Source: Vibrio sp. B1FLJ16
Lineage (GTDB): Bacteria; Pseudomonadota; Gammaproteobacteria; Enterobacterales; Vibrionaceae
DNA: 64,000 nucleotides
Direction: 5' to 3'
Assembly (NCBI RefSeq): GCF_905175385.1
Contig: NZ_HG992749.1
Span: forward strand, 868,001-932,000
Shown here: in pieces, positions 46,458 through 55,639 of the stretch
Numbering within the stretch: position 1 is the first letter of the stretch
How the letters are laid out: each line of letters opens with the position of its first letter
Notes under the pieces: model-generated
What the model saw: the letters and a program-made list of their open reading frames with translations, nothing else
The model's database searches: none
Told to the model about the DNA's origin: nothing
Translations under genes and position numbers: made by a program

Positions 46458-47270
46458 CTAGCCTCCGAACAGTCGTTTAAAGAGTCCTTTCTTCTCCTCA
46501 GTAAGGAAACGAAATTCAACCTGATTGCCTAGTAAGCGATCAACGGTGTCAGAGTAAGCCATACCAGCATCTGTGTTTTCATCAAAAGTGACAGGCACAC
46601 CTTTGTTTGAAGCGTTCAGTACCGCCTGGCTTTCAGGGATCACGCCCAGCAGTGGAATGTGCAGAATTTCTTCAACGTCTTCTACACTTAGCATTTCACC
46701 TTGGTTAACACGCATAGGATTGTAACGAGTCAATAGAAGGTGCTGTTTTACTGGCTCTAGTCCCTGCTCTGCACGCAGTGACTTCGAGTCCAGAATGCCC
46801 AGAATACGGTCTGAGTCGCGCACTGAAGATACTTCAGGGTTTGTTGTCACAATAGCTTCGTCTGCGTAATACAGCGCCATCAGAGCACCTTGCTCAATAC
46901 CCGCTGGCGAATCACAGATGATGAAGTCAAAACCCATCTCACTCAGCTCATTGAATACACGCTGCACACCATCTTTGGTCAGTGCATCCTTATCACGTGT
47001 CTGAGAAGCAGGAAGAATGAACAAGTTGTCTGTGCGTTTATCTTTGATCAGCGCTTGGTTTAACGTTGCTTCGCCGTTGATGACGTTGACAAAATCATAA
47101 ACGACACGACGCTCACAACCCATAATAAGATCAAGGTTACGCAGGCCAATATCAAAATCAATTACCGCGGTTTTATTACCTTTAAGAGCCAAGCCAGACG
47201 CGATGGCTGCGCTTGAGGTGGTCTTACCGACGCCACCTTTACCAGATGTTATTACAATAATGCGTGCCAT
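46458..47270 (-). CDS. minD: Septum site-determining ATPase MinD
   Basis: Membrane-associating ATPase that carries MinC to the poles. The 270 residues contain the deviant Walker [10 protein letters not shown] (10-18), the switch region [10 protein letters not shown] and DSPAGIE, and a C-terminal amphipathic membrane helix ([11 protein letters not shown]). Same length as E. coli MinD. Middle gene of the min operon. Confidence 0.97.
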   Translation of the reverse strand: MARIIVITSGKGGVGKTTSSAAIASGLALKGNKTAVIDFDIGLRNLDLIMGCERRVVYDFVNVINGEATLNQALIKDKRTDNLFILPASQTRDKDALTKDGVQRVFNELSEMGFDFIICDSPAGIEQGALMALYYADEAIVTTNPEVSSVRDSDRILGILDSKSLRAEQGLEPVKQHLLLTRYNPMRVNQGEMLSVEDVEEILHIPLLGVIPESQAVLNASNKGVPVTFDENTDAGMAYSDTVDRLLGNQVEFRFLTEEKKGLFKRLFGG

Positions 47271-47288
47271 TTGTTTTCCTTTTTAAAA

Positions 47289-47951
47289 CTATATTGTGAG
47301 TATCTCTAGATGTAATGATTCTTCGGTTTTACTGACCATCACTTTCTTTTGCCAATACTCACTCTCAATTTGATCGCTCAACCAGTAATCTCCAGAAATA
47401 GATACTAGTTCTGCTTGTAAATCGTGGCAAATAATCCGTGCCTCATGCTGCCCACTAGCACCCGCAATTGCGCGCCCGCGCAAAGTTCCATGAATATGGA
47501 TAGAACCATCTGCGATGACTTCTGCACCTGCGCTAACATGCGCAAGTACCACTAGATCTGCATCTTTTGCGTAGATTTGTTGTCCTGAACGAACCGGTGT
47601 ACGGACGTATTTAGTGGGAGCCATTTTCGCCGGTGCCTGGCTAGGAGATTTGCTTGCAGACATGATGGCGAAGCCAGCTTCGGACGCAAGATTTTGTACA
47701 CGTTTGTCTTTACAGCCCGTTACACCGACCGGAATAAACCCGGCATCTGCAATGCCTTGTTTGAGTATTGAGAAATCAATGTCGCCTTCGACTTTCGCTA
47801 TATTGATAACTAAAGGTGCAGATGCGAAGAAAGAGGGTGCCTGAGACACTTTTTCTTGCAAAAAATCGATAGTTTTTGCTATCTCGTTGTCAGAAAGGTG
47901 TAAAACTGACAAAGTAAAACTGCTACCTTTAAGGTCTGGTGAATGGGTCAT
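47289..47951 (-). CDS. minC: Septum site-determining protein MinC
   Basis: Inhibitor of FtsZ assembly that keeps the division septum at mid-cell. The 220 residues have an N-terminal FtsZ-inhibiting domain (about 1-100) and a C-terminal beta-helix that binds MinD ([19 protein letters not shown] and [16 protein letters not shown] near 120-165). First gene of minCDE and divergent from ycgL, as in enterobacteria. Confidence 0.94.
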   Translation of the reverse strand: MTHSPDLKGSSFTLSVLHLSDNEIAKTIDFLQEKVSQAPSFFASAPLVINIAKVEGDIDFSILKQGIADAGFIPVGVTGCKDKRVQNLASEAGFAIMSASKSPSQAPAKMAPTKYVRTPVRSGQQIYAKDADLVVLAHVSAGAEVIADGSIHIHGTLRGRAIAGASGQHEARIICHDLQAELVSISGDYWLSDQIESEYWQKKVMVSKTEESLHLEILTI

Positions 47952-48148
47952 CGTGGACTTCTTGCCTCTGTTGAAAGAGCATTGCCTTAAACTAGGTCTA
48001 TCATGTTATATTTCATCTTTAGGCGCAGCAAGCTATCTAGCCAGCAATTCGGCGATTTAATGTCAAAATTACGAACTTGTTTGCGACAATTTTACGTTTA
48101 CAACTAAATCCGTAACAAAAACGGATAAATCAGCATAAAAGGCGTGTC

Positions 48149-48430
48149 ATGCTTTGTTCTATTTATAAAAGCTCCAAAAAAGAAGGTGCTTACCTCTACA
48201 TCCCTAAAAAGGACGATTTTTCACAGGTTCCTGACACCTTGATGCAGATGTTCGGTAAGCCTATTGCCGTTATGACGATCAAACTCGATGGTCGTACGTT
48301 GGCTCAGGTGGATATCGAAAAAGTGAAAGCCTCGCTACTTAGTGACGGCTTCTTCCTGCAGCTTCCGCCACCGCCGGAAAACCTATTAGAAAAATATAAA
48401 GAACAAAAAGCTCAGCAAAAAGACGGATAG
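48149..48430 (+). CDS. ycgL: YcgL domain protein
   Basis: A 93-residue cytoplasmic protein of the YcgL family with no established function. It begins [20 protein letters not shown] and has the conserved [17 protein letters not shown] tail. It is divergent from minC and 45 bp before the lytic transglycosylase gene, the usual arrangement in gammaproteobacteria. Confidence 0.9.
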   Translation: MLCSIYKSSKKEGAYLYIPKKDDFSQVPDTLMQMFGKPIAVMTIKLDGRTLAQVDIEKVKASLLSDGFFLQLPPPPENLLEKYKEQKAQQKDG

Positions 48431-48475
48431 CATTCCGCATCCTGCTGAATTTATGCCTTACTCAAGGAGGGCAAT

Positions 48476-49447
48476 ATGAAAAAAATACTGGCAGCACTGC
48501 TTAGTGTTGGTATGTGTGCCTCAGCTTTTGCGAGCAGTGAAGGTTTTGAAGAATACTTGGATAAATTACGAACTGAAGCGCTCGCTCAGGGTATATCTGA
48601 ACAGGTAATCAAAGACGCTTTTGCGAATGTTGAGTATAAGCCGCGTGCGGTTACGGCAGATCGAAACCAGCCAGAGAAAAAGCTGACGCTGGATGAGTAC
48701 ATTCCTCGCGCCGTACCTGAGTGGAAGGTTAAGCAAGCTAAAGATTTATACAAGGAGCACTACACGGAGCTAAAGCGTATTGGTGATCAGTTTGGTGTAC
48801 AACCACGCTTCATTGTTGCACTTTGGGGGGTGGAAAGTAACTTCGGTAAGTTTACAGGCAATTACCGTGTGATCGATGCACTGTCTACGATGGCATTTGA
48901 AGGTCGCCGAGAAGAGTTCTTCCGCAAGGAAACCATGGCTGCACTGCAAATCCTGGATCAAGGCCATATCGAACTGGATAACTTCAAAGGCTCATGGGCA
49001 GGTGCGATGGGTCAGTGTCAGTTTATGCCGAGTTCATTCCTTCGCTTTGCGGCGGATGGCAACGGTGATGGTAAGAAAGACATTTGGCAAACAGAGGCGG
49101 ACGTTTTCGCCTCAACGGCCAACTATCTGAGTGAGTCTGGGTGGGATAAAGATTACACCTGGGGTCGCCAGGTAAAAGTCCCGAAAGGTATTGATCATAA
49201 CCTGGAAGGCCGGACTCAGGAGAAAGGTAAGTACTTGCAAGAGTGGAGTAAGCTAGGCATCACCAAATATGATGGCAGCCCGCTACCTAAACTGAATAAT
49301 GACATCAAAGCCTGGCTGATTATGCCTGACGACGATAACGGCCGTACGTACCTGGTTTACAACAACTACAATGTATTGATGAAGTGGAACCGCTCTTACT
49401 ACTTCGCTCTTGCCGTTAGTCACTTAGCGGATCGCATCATCTACTAA
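48476..49447 (+). CDS. Lytic murein transglycosylase (SLT_2 / MltB-like)
   Basis: Cleaves peptidoglycan glycan strands to form 1,6-anhydro ends in the periplasm. The 323 residues start with a signal peptide (about 1-19, cut after SAFA); no lipobox, so it is soluble rather than lipid-anchored like MltB. Catalytic Glu120 lies in ALWGVESNFGKFTG, and GSWAGAMGQCQFMPSSFLRF near 177 is the family block. A GGAGGG ribosome site precedes the ATG. Confidence 0.92.
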   Translation: MKKILAALLSVGMCASAFASSEGFEEYLDKLRTEALAQGISEQVIKDAFANVEYKPRAVTADRNQPEKKLTLDEYIPRAVPEWKVKQAKDLYKEHYTELKRIGDQFGVQPRFIVALWGVESNFGKFTGNYRVIDALSTMAFEGRREEFFRKETMAALQILDQGHIELDNFKGSWAGAMGQCQFMPSSFLRFAADGNGDGKKDIWQTEADVFASTANYLSESGWDKDYTWGRQVKVPKGIDHNLEGRTQEKGKYLQEWSKLGITKYDGSPLPKLNNDIKAWLIMPDDDNGRTYLVYNNYNVLMKWNRSYYFALAVSHLADRIIY

Positions 49448-49540
49448 TGGTTATCAGACCTCCGGATCAACATAGCATCCGTGGCATATTGCATGAGTGA
49501 TTAAAGCGGCAGCATCACTGGCTAGATTCACTCAAATAGA

Positions 49541-49567
49541 AAAGGCTCCTTATTCAGGAGCCTTTTT
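49541..49567. terminator. Bidirectional terminator between the transglycosylase gene and folD
   Basis: AAAGGCTCCT / AGGAGCCTTT stem with a TATTC loop, then TT; flanked by A- and T-tracts between convergent genes. Confidence 0.9.
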
Positions 49568-49606
49568 CATATCCAAAATTTCTTGATTACTTAACCCGAA
49601 GTCAGG

Positions 49607-50467
49607 TTACTTAGCAGTATGGAACTGCTCACAAGCCAGCATGGTATTTTCGATCAGGCTTGCAACTGTCATCGGGCCAACACCGCCAGGTACCGGAGTA
49701 ATGAAGCTCGCACTTTCACGTGCTTTATCGTATTCCACGTCACCAACCAGTTTGCCAGAGTCCAGGCGGTTAATGCCAACATCAACAACAACTGCGCCTT
49801 TCTTAATCCACTCTCCAGGAATGAAGTTAGGTTTGCCGACTGCAACAACAACAATGTCTGCTTGACGAACGTAGCTCTCTAAATCTTTAGTGAAGCGGTG
49901 ACAGGTCGTCGTTGTACAACCCGCAAGTAGCAGCTCAAGTGTCATCGGACGGCCAACGATATTGGAAGCTCCTACAACAACCGCGTGTTTACCGCGCAGG
50001 GCGATATTGTATCGGTCGAGTAGGGTGATGATGCCTTTTGGCGTACAAGAGCGAAGTTTAGGAATACGCTGAGCCAGACGACCGACGTTGTATGGGTGGA
50101 AACCATCAACGTCTTTCTCCGGATGAATGCGTTCCAGAACGTGTGTGCTATCAATACCAGCCGGAAGCGGAAGCTGAACTAAAATGCCGTCAATTTCACT
50201 GTCGTTGTTCAACTCATCGATCAGCGTTAGCAGTTCTTCTTCAGTGGTTGATGCCGGAAGGTCAAAAGACTTGGAAACAAAACCCACTTCTTCACAAGCA
50301 CGACGCTTACTACCAACGTAAACTTGAGAAGCTGGATCTTCACCAACTAGAACAACTGCCAGACCAGGTGCACGCAGCCCCGCTTCAACGCGAGCTTTTA
50401 CACGTGCTGCAACTTCAGAACGAACAGTTTGGGAAATGAGAGTCCCGTCTATATTTTGAGCAGTCAT
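49607..50467 (-). CDS. folD: Methylenetetrahydrofolate dehydrogenase / cyclohydrolase FolD
   Basis: Bifunctional enzyme that makes 10-formyl-THF from methylene-THF with NADP+. The 286 residues contain [14 protein letters not shown] near 51 with the catalytic lysine, QLPLP near 98, [11 protein letters not shown] near 165 and [12 protein letters not shown] near 262. Length equals the family norm. Upstream lies tRNA-Arg(UCU) in the opposite direction, a pairing also seen in E. coli (folD near argU). Confidence 0.96.
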   Translation of the reverse strand: MTAQNIDGTLISQTVRSEVAARVKARVEAGLRAPGLAVVLVGEDPASQVYVGSKRRACEEVGFVSKSFDLPASTTEEELLTLIDELNNDSEIDGILVQLPLPAGIDSTHVLERIHPEKDVDGFHPYNVGRLAQRIPKLRSCTPKGIITLLDRYNIALRGKHAVVVGASNIVGRPMTLELLLAGCTTTTCHRFTKDLESYVRQADIVVVAVGKPNFIPGEWIKKGAVVVDVGINRLDSGKLVGDVEYDKARESASFITPVPGGVGPMTVASLIENTMLACEQFHTAK

Positions 50468-50631
50468 GACTTTCCTTATAAATTTTTAGAAGGCAAATAA
50501 TTCTGCGGCGCATTGTCGCAGAATTTCTAATTAACATCTATACGCAAACGTTTGCTTTGGGTTGTTTTTGAACACATAACGTTTCAGTGACCTTTTTTTA
50601 GGCATTCAGATCATAATGTTAATAAAAGCCG

Positions 50632-50659
50632 TTGATTTAACCATTTTAACTCGTATAAT
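50632..50659 (+). promoter_or_regulatory. Promoter of tRNA-Arg
   Basis: TTGATT (50632-50637) and TATAAT (50654-50659) with a 16-bp spacer, 14 bp before the mature tRNA 5' end. GC-rich sequence GTCCC after the -10 resembles a discriminator of stable-RNA promoters. Confidence 0.75.
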
Positions 50660-50673
50660 CCTGTCCCTGTAGC

Positions 50674-50750
50674 GCGCCCTTAGCTCAGCTGGATAGAGCA
50701 CGTCCCTTCTAAGGATGTGGTCATAGGTTCGAATCCTATAGGGCGTGCCA
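50674..50750 (+). tRNA. argU: tRNA-Arg (anticodon UCU)
   Basis: A 77-nt cloverleaf with encoded CCA. Acceptor GCGCCCT pairs with AGGGCGT (first pair G-U). The D arm is AGCTCAGCTGGATAGAGC, the anticodon stem-loop is CGTCC-CTTCTAA-GGATG with TCT at 50708-50710, and the T arm contains GGTTCGAATCC. It is close to E. coli argU, which reads rare AGA/AGG codons. Confidence 0.96.
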
Positions 50751-50760
50751 TTTATTCTGC

Positions 50761-50795
50761 AAAGCCCCGATAGCTCATTGAGTTGTCGGGGCTTT
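50761..50795 (+). terminator. Terminator of tRNA-Arg
   Basis: AAAGCCCCGA / TCGGGGCTTT stem around a 15-nt loop, followed by T-rich TGCTTTT. Confidence 0.88.
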
Positions 50796-50906
50796 TGCTT
50801 TTCAGGTGTTTTAATCTCTGTTTAAGCTATGAGTGCTTGGCGTACTCCTGTTAAACATGACTCAGTTTGGGAGGCCGCCGAGTTTCAAGTCGAAGTTATA
50901 TAGTTC

Positions 50907-51185
50907 CTAGTACCCCAAAGTCTCTTTTATATTCTCAATATTATCGGCTATCCAAAGTTTATCGAATGGTCCCCAAGAGTTGATTTGGTAGTGGCCATTT
51001 TTAGTTGCGCCTGAATAAACACAATCAATATCGAGATCAGCTAACGCATTAATCGTGTCCTGAGCGGTACGTCGTGGGATATCTATCTCTTTCTGTATTT
51101 TAGGCAGGGTGTTGATGCCACTGTCGATTAGATTGGCAATGAGTAGCCTGCGGTAGAACGACGTTTTGGTTTTACTAATGGTCAT
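50907..51185 (-). CDS. Small winged helix-turn-helix protein
   Basis: A 92-residue likely DNA-binding protein. LIDSGINTLPKIQKEIDIPR followed by RTAQDTINALADL forms a helix-turn-helix with a following wing (CVYSGATKNGHYQIN). I recognise it as a small conserved Vibrio HTH protein, with no known target. It is downstream of DUF3581 on the same strand, but a terminator lies between. Monocistronic. Confidence 0.75.
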   Translation of the reverse strand: MTISKTKTSFYRRLLIANLIDSGINTLPKIQKEIDIPRRTAQDTINALADLDIDCVYSGATKNGHYQINSWGPFDKLWIADNIENIKETLGY

Positions 51186-51203
51186 TTATCTTCCTTGAAA
51201 AAC

Positions 51204-51231
51204 AAAGAAGAGCTCATTTGAGCTCTTCTTT
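51204..51231 (-). terminator. Terminator of the DUF3581 gene
   Basis: AAAGAAGAGCTC / GAGCTCTTCTTT perfect 12-bp stem with an ATTT loop; followed on the minus strand by GTTTTTC. Confidence 0.88.
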
Positions 51232-51292
51232 CGTTATCTGATCACCCAAGAAGGCTGATCGATGATTCTGTGATTTGCTCTTAACAGGGGAG

Positions 51293-52018
51293 CTATGCTG
51301 CAGTAGAAAACCCGTTAAGGAAAGTATTTTTTCTTACATGGAAGCGTTCTACAAGGTCATCTACCGCTTCTTGTTCGTATGGTTTTAGACCTGTCGCTAC
51401 CATACGCTTCGTTCCTGTGCCGACTTCCTCGCCGTCTTCCTTAAAAGCGAAGTTCATCGTTACCAGACCTCTTTTCCCTTCAACATCGAAAGTTGCACCT
51501 GTAAATTCAACTTCAGGATGCTTTAGATCTAATCGAGAGAACTCAACTTCCATGCTTTCATAAATAACCAGTGGGCGCTGGCAGTTAATCATCATTTGTT
51601 TCTCTTCCATCAGAGGAACCATGATGTGCGGGAAGTTCATGCCCGAAAACTGTACGTAGTTTGTAACAACATGCTCGATGAACTCAGGATCTCTGCTGAT
51701 ATCACCGTCGTGGTGCATATGCAGGTATTCTTTTCCGTTCTCATCAACTACAGCGCTTTGATTCTTACATTTATTACTAATGCTAAGGGCTTTGTTATCA
51801 CCTACCATGCCTGAAAAGTCAAAGCGCATACTTTGACTAATACCTTCCTGGCTTAGCAATACAGCAAACAACAAATCTCCAGGAACACAGAAGCGTTTGT
51901 TGTCTTCATCATGTATAGGGTTAAAATCGCCTGCTACTTTTTTGGCAAAGTGGCTAGCTTGTTGTCTTGTAAACTGGAACTGGTTGTTATTGCTTGAGAA
52001 ATAAGGAGTTAGAAACAT
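51293..52018 (-). CDS. DUF3581 family protein (hotdog-dehydratase-like)
   Basis: A 241-residue protein recognised as DUF3581. The segment AGDFNPIHDEDNKRFCVPGD (about 29-48) is similar to the active-site motif of MaoC-type hydratases and acyl-binding hotdog proteins (Asp and His in DFNPIHDE). Function unknown. The start at 52018 (MFLTPYF) is preferred: an in-frame TTG at 52057 overlaps a TATAAT box on the minus strand (52049-52054), so it would not be translated. A neighbour of the siderophore locus, but probably core genome. Confidence 0.8.
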   Translation of the reverse strand: MFLTPYFSSNNNQFQFTRQQASHFAKKVAGDFNPIHDEDNKRFCVPGDLLFAVLLSQEGISQSMRFDFSGMVGDNKALSISNKCKNQSAVVDENGKEYLHMHHDGDISRDPEFIEHVVTNYVQFSGMNFPHIMVPLMEEKQMMINCQRPLVIYESMEVEFSRLDLKHPEVEFTGATFDVEGKRGLVTMNFAFKEDGEEVGTGTKRMVATGLKPYEQEAVDDLVERFHVRKNTFLNGFSTAA

Positions 52019-52161
52019 GCTGTGGTCTGTGTAGTTAAAACTGCGGAAATTATACAATACGTTAAGACGCGTAATGGTCTATCCAGCTGTTCTATGCTTA
52101 GCTATAACTTTCTCACTAGTTTCCGGTGCTTACTGTTAATCGTTTCACTTTTGTTGAAGGG

Positions 52162-52953
52162 TTATAAAGTCGCACCACCGTCTACGCGTAAATCATGCAT
52201 GGTGATGTGTCCTGATTTACTGCTGAGAAGAAACTCGATGGCATTGGTGATGTCTTTGGTTTCGGCAATTTTATTCAGCGGGATACCGATGCGGTGAGAT
52301 TCCAGATTACCCCGAATCGTGTCTTTTTCACCGTAGGCTTCATTCCACATCTGTTCCTGCATCGGAGTCCTGGTTGAGCCAGGGCTGACAATATTGCAAC
52401 GGATACCGTACTCAGCCAGTTCTAATCCCAGGCATTGCATCCACATGTGAAGCCCCGCCTTAGATGTGCAGTAAGCAGACATCTTGCTTCTTGGTGTGTC
52501 AGCGGCGTTTGACCCTACTGCAACGATAGATCCTTTTTTGCCGTGTTTGACTAACAGCTTCCCAATGTGTTGGGTAAACAGCAAAGTACCCCTGAGATTT
52601 ACATTGATCGTTTGGTCTAGCTCATCTAAAGACAGGTCGAGAACAGAGTTGAGGTGTAAGATGCCGGCACAAGTCACGACATATTCTGGGATGAGTTTAT
52701 CCCGCTCTAAGCGCAGGCAGGCAGATTGAATAGACTCACTCTCAGCTAAATCAAACGGCAAGAGCGTAGTTCGTAATTGCTGATCTTCAGGCACAGACTG
52801 AACCAGATTCAATAATGCTTTTACGGTGACATCACATGCAATGACACGCGCACCTTGCGCTAATAAGCTTTTAGCACACGCGAGGCCAATCCCTTGCCCA
52901 GCGCCCGTTACCAGACATAGCTTGCCATTGAATTCTGAGAGGTTTTCACTCAT
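52162..52953 (-). CDS. entA: 2,3-dihydro-2,3-dihydroxybenzoate dehydrogenase (EntA/VibA-like)
   Basis: Oxidises 2,3-dihydro-DHB to 2,3-dihydroxybenzoate with NAD+, the last step of the catechol precursor. The 263 residues form a short-chain dehydrogenase: cofactor loop TGAGQGIG at 16-23, Ser148 in AVGSNAAD, and Tyr161 and Lys165 in SAYCTSKAGLHMWMQ. A clear AAGGA ribosome site precedes the ATG. It is divergent from the ChaN-like lipoprotein gene across a Fur box and is therefore likely iron-repressed. The Harveyi-clade name would be aebA. Confidence 0.92.
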   Translation of the reverse strand: MSENLSEFNGKLCLVTGAGQGIGLACAKSLLAQGARVIACDVTVKALLNLVQSVPEDQQLRTTLLPFDLAESESIQSACLRLERDKLIPEYVVTCAGILHLNSVLDLSLDELDQTINVNLRGTLLFTQHIGKLLVKHGKKGSIVAVGSNAADTPRSKMSAYCTSKAGLHMWMQCLGLELAEYGIRCNIVSPGSTRTPMQEQMWNEAYGEKDTIRGNLESHRIGIPLNKIAETKDITNAIEFLLSSKSGHITMHDLRVDGGATL

Positions 52954-52997
52954 CTAAACATCCTTTTCGTGATACAGATATCAAACTTCATTTATGC

Positions 52998-53020
52998 AAA
53001 TGATAATTATTTTTGTTATC
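52998..53020. promoter_or_regulatory. Fur box between entA and the ChaN-like lipoprotein gene
   Basis: AAATGATAATTATTTTTGTTATC contains AATGATAATTATT, a good match to GATAATGATAATCATTATC half-sites. It is 45 bp from the entA start and 32 bp from the divergent gene start, so one site can repress both. Confidence 0.8.
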
Positions 53021-53051
53021 GTTGTCACCATGTTAACCAGGGATTAGCCGT

Positions 53052-54152
53052 GTGATGAGTAAATTAGGACAAAAATTAAAGCCGTGGCTGTTAAGCGCAG
53101 GTTTATTAGGTCTAGCTGCCTGTGAGTACTTACCTCACAGTGCTAAGGTTGAGTTATCGAAACAGGAAGTAGCGCAGGTCGTTGAGCAGGCGAAATTTGC
53201 AGATGACGCCATTATGCAGGCATTTGAAAAACATAACTTCGTCGCGATAGGGGACTATCACTGGAACGATGCATTCGTACGTTATGCTACTGAGCTGGTG
53301 GTTAAACCGGAGTTTTCCCAGCAAGTAAATCATGTTGTGGTGGAGTTTGGTAACGCTAAATTCCAGACTGTGTTAGATGACTATTTGTCGGGTGATGAGG
53401 TTAGCGAAGATCAACTGAACTCGGTGCTTAGAGGTGCGCTTTACTTTATGGCGTGGATGCCGGATGTGTATCGCGACTTTTTCAAAGCGATAAAACAGCG
53501 CAATGAAGATTTACCTGAGGGTGAGAAAATTCGGGTGCATTTAGCAGAAGCCCCTTTTGACTGGGATACAGTGCAAGATGTGAAAGTGTGGAAGCAAGCG
53601 GCATCTCACAAGACCGATTATTTCTATCAAATCGCGGCTGAGAGAATTAAGAATAATGAAAAAGCCTTGATGATTTTCGGCGCGTTTCACTTGATTAATG
53701 CACCGAAAGAATATGTGGCGAAATCGACGCAGTCGGACTGGCCACTGGCCACGCGTTTGGAGCAAGATTTCCCGGACAGCGTCTACTCGATCTGGCCAAT
53801 GACTGACCCTGAAGTGGTGAAGACTTTCGGCGCGGCAAAAACTCCGGCAATACTGGATGTTCGCCAAGGCCCAGTACAAGAACTGCGTTTGATCGATTTT
53901 TTGCCTAAGGCTCGCTACAAACTGGCTGAGATGGATAAGATGGACGCACAGGTCGGGGAGCTGTTTGACGCGTTTCTTTACCTGGGTGAAAACCAGAGAA
54001 CCATGACCTTACCTCGAGATGTAATATCAGACCGGGCATGGGTAGAAGAAATGCAGCGACGTGTTGATATTATTGGAGGCAAAATGCAGACGCGCTTCAA
54101 TGAACTGCGCGAGATAAGTGAAGAGCGATATGGCTTAAGCAACAACGGCTAG
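53052..54152 (+). CDS. Lipoprotein of the ChaN/TraB/EreA-like superfamily, siderophore-linked
   Basis: A 366-residue predicted lipoprotein: hydrophobic signal then lipobox LAAC with Cys24. The mature part shows a [D/E]-x-H ... E ... E ... H pattern: Asp68 and His70 in AIGDYHWNDAF, Glu98 in VVEFGNAKFQ, Glu156 in HLAEAPFDW and His203 in IFGAFHLIN. This fits the superfamily uniting ChaN (iron-regulated haem-binding lipoproteins), TraB/Tiki and erythromycin esterases. It is paralogous to the protein at 62181-63125. It sits behind a Fur-box-like site and ends in a terminator before entC. Function unknown; haem binding or siderophore-ester hydrolysis are candidates. The start is GTG; the ATG at 53055 is equally possible. 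Confidence 0.8.
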   Translation: MMSKLGQKLKPWLLSAGLLGLAACEYLPHSAKVELSKQEVAQVVEQAKFADDAIMQAFEKHNFVAIGDYHWNDAFVRYATELVVKPEFSQQVNHVVVEFGNAKFQTVLDDYLSGDEVSEDQLNSVLRGALYFMAWMPDVYRDFFKAIKQRNEDLPEGEKIRVHLAEAPFDWDTVQDVKVWKQAASHKTDYFYQIAAERIKNNEKALMIFGAFHLINAPKEYVAKSTQSDWPLATRLEQDFPDSVYSIWPMTDPEVVKTFGAAKTPAILDVRQGPVQELRLIDFLPKARYKLAEMDKMDAQVGELFDAFLYLGENQRTMTLPRDVISDRAWVEEMQRRVDIIGGKMQTRFNELREISEERYGLSNNG

Positions 54153-54190
54153 CGTAATTTACGTTGAACTACATGCATAACGATATGCAG

Positions 54191-54228
54191 AATGGCTGAA
54201 TGAGGGATCATCTCAGCCATTTTCTTTT
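54191..54228 (+). terminator. Terminator after the ChaN-like lipoprotein gene
   Basis: AATGGCTGA / TCAGCCATT stem with a 13-nt loop, followed by TTCTTTTT. It separates this gene from the entC operon. Confidence 0.8.
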
Positions 54229-54307
54229 TCTTATCAATGCTTATCACCCTTATTCTCCCTTTCTTTTTCATTTAAATGGAACAAATCTCAAACTTATAAA
54301 TAATGCG

Positions 54308-54332
54308 AATGATAATAGTTATTAAAATCATT
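54308..54332. promoter_or_regulatory. Fur box upstream of entC
   Basis: AATGATAATAGTTATTAAAA at 54308-54327 continues into ATCATT, giving overlapping Fur half-sites (AATGATAAT ... ATCATT). It lies about 95-120 bp before the start codon region. A second weaker site, GAGAGGGATTCTCATTTG, is at 54373-54390. Confidence 0.75.
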
Positions 54333-54372
54333 TGATCAAATGTAGCGGTGTATGTACTCTTTACCATCAAGT

Positions 54373-54390
54373 GAGAGGGATTCTCATTTG
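54373..54390. promoter_or_regulatory. Second, weaker Fur-box-like site upstream of entC
   Basis: GAGAGGGATTCTCATTTG matches the right half (ATTCTCATTT) of several known Fur boxes, but the left half is poor. Paired Fur sites are common at siderophore promoters. Confidence 0.4.
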
Positions 54391-54454
54391 TACACTCATG
54401 TTAAATACAGTTTGAGAGATAATTATGCTTCGTAACTCAATAGGGAGCAGTACT

Positions 54455-55639
54455 ATGCTCACAGAGTTTCTAAACGCTCATCCGGATGATGCTTCGTTTT
54501 TCTTCAGCTCACCGACAGTCACGTTACTTACACAAGGCATTGCTGCAGAATTTTCCCAACAAGTCAGATTTTCAGAACTAGATACTTGTATTAGCCAACT
54601 ACTCGAGTCAGTCAAGGAAGACGAAAACGATAATCCTGTTGCTGTCGGCGTGATTCCGTTTTCCGAACACAACCCTGTGCATTTCATCGTACCTGAGCGT
54701 TTGTGTACTACATCTCCGATTCGACCGGATAAAGTGGCTGATTTTGAGGGTTCTAATCAGTGTCATCCAACCTCTATTCAGCCGATCCCAGCACTGGAAG
54801 CATACAAGCGTAGCGTAGAGAGGGCGACGAGTGCTTGTAATGCAAGGGGCGGGAGATTGGAAAAAGTGGTTTTGTCCCGAACGATGCAAGTCGATACCGA
54901 GCAAGAAATAGACCGAACTCGATTCCTTAAGACACTGTTAAAGCAAAACCCTGGTGGTTATACCTTCTCCACCCGCTTGGGCGGACTAAACAGCGAAACA
55001 TATCTGATGGGCTCAAGCCCTGAACTGCTGGTTTCCCGTAAAGGATCTCACGTTTGTTCTAATCCGCTGGCGGGGTCGCGCAGGCGTTGTGATAACGAGA
55101 CAATAAACCAGCAGCAAGGTGAGCTGATGATGGAGAGCGGTAAGGATCTCCATGAACATGCGGTTGTTGTGGATGCAGTAGAGAAAGCGCTTCAGCCCTG
55201 GTGCCACAATCTTTATGTTCCTATGGTGCCATCCGTTATTGAAACCAAAGCTATGCTGCATCTTTCCACCCGAATTGAAGGAACGGTTTCAGACTCGACA
55301 ACCAGCGTGCTCAAGCTAGCCAGCGCTCTTCATCCGACGCCAGCGGTATGTGGTTACCCCACAGATCTGGCATATGACTTTATCGACAAAGTAGAACCGT
55401 TTGACCGTGGTTACTTTACTGGCTTGGTTGGCTGGGTTGATGCTCGTGGCAATGGCGAGTGGGTGGTGGTGATTCGCTGCGCAGAAGTTGAGAAGCAGCG
55501 CTTACGAGTTTATGCCGGAGCCGGAATCGTCAGTGGCTCTGACCCGCAAAGTGAACTGGAGGAAACGGGCAACAAAATGCGCACCGTACTGAACGCGCTG
55601 GGTATTGAGATTCAGGAAAATATGGAGGTGGTCGTGTGA
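54455..55639 (+). CDS. entC: Isochorismate synthase (EntC/VibC-like)
   Basis: Converts chorismate to isochorismate, the first step towards 2,3-dihydroxybenzoate. The protein is 394 residues from the ATG at 54455, near EntC (391). Motifs: KVVLSRTMQVD, GSSPELLVSRKG, NPLAGSRRR, HPTPAVCGYPTDLA and FDRGYFTGLVGW, the chorismate-binding core. I favour 54455 because TAGGGAG lies 7 bases upstream; an ATG at 54425 is also in frame. First gene of an iron-regulated operon entC-entE-entB-entF-(ChaN-like). Confidence 0.93.
   Translation: MLTEFLNAHPDDASFFFSSPTVTLLTQGIAAEFSQQVRFSELDTCISQLLESVKEDENDNPVAVGVIPFSEHNPVHFIVPERLCTTSPIRPDKVADFEGSNQCHPTSIQPIPALEAYKRSVERATSACNARGGRLEKVVLSRTMQVDTEQEIDRTRFLKTLLKQNPGGYTFSTRLGGLNSETYLMGSSPELLVSRKGSHVCSNPLAGSRRRCDNETINQQQGELMMESGKDLHEHAVVVDAVEKALQPWCHNLYVPMVPSVIETKAMLHLSTRIEGTVSDSTTSVLKLASALHPTPAVCGYPTDLAYDFIDKVEPFDRGYFTGLVGWVDARGNGEWVVVIRCAEVEKQRLRVYAGAGIVSGSDPQSELEETGNKMRTVLNALGIEIQENMEVVV

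Noticed and set aside
50674..52160. tRNA-Arg as an integration site for a siderophore island
   Set aside because: No integrase, no repeat of the tRNA 3' end and no change in gene style is visible in the flanks, so an island cannot be supported.
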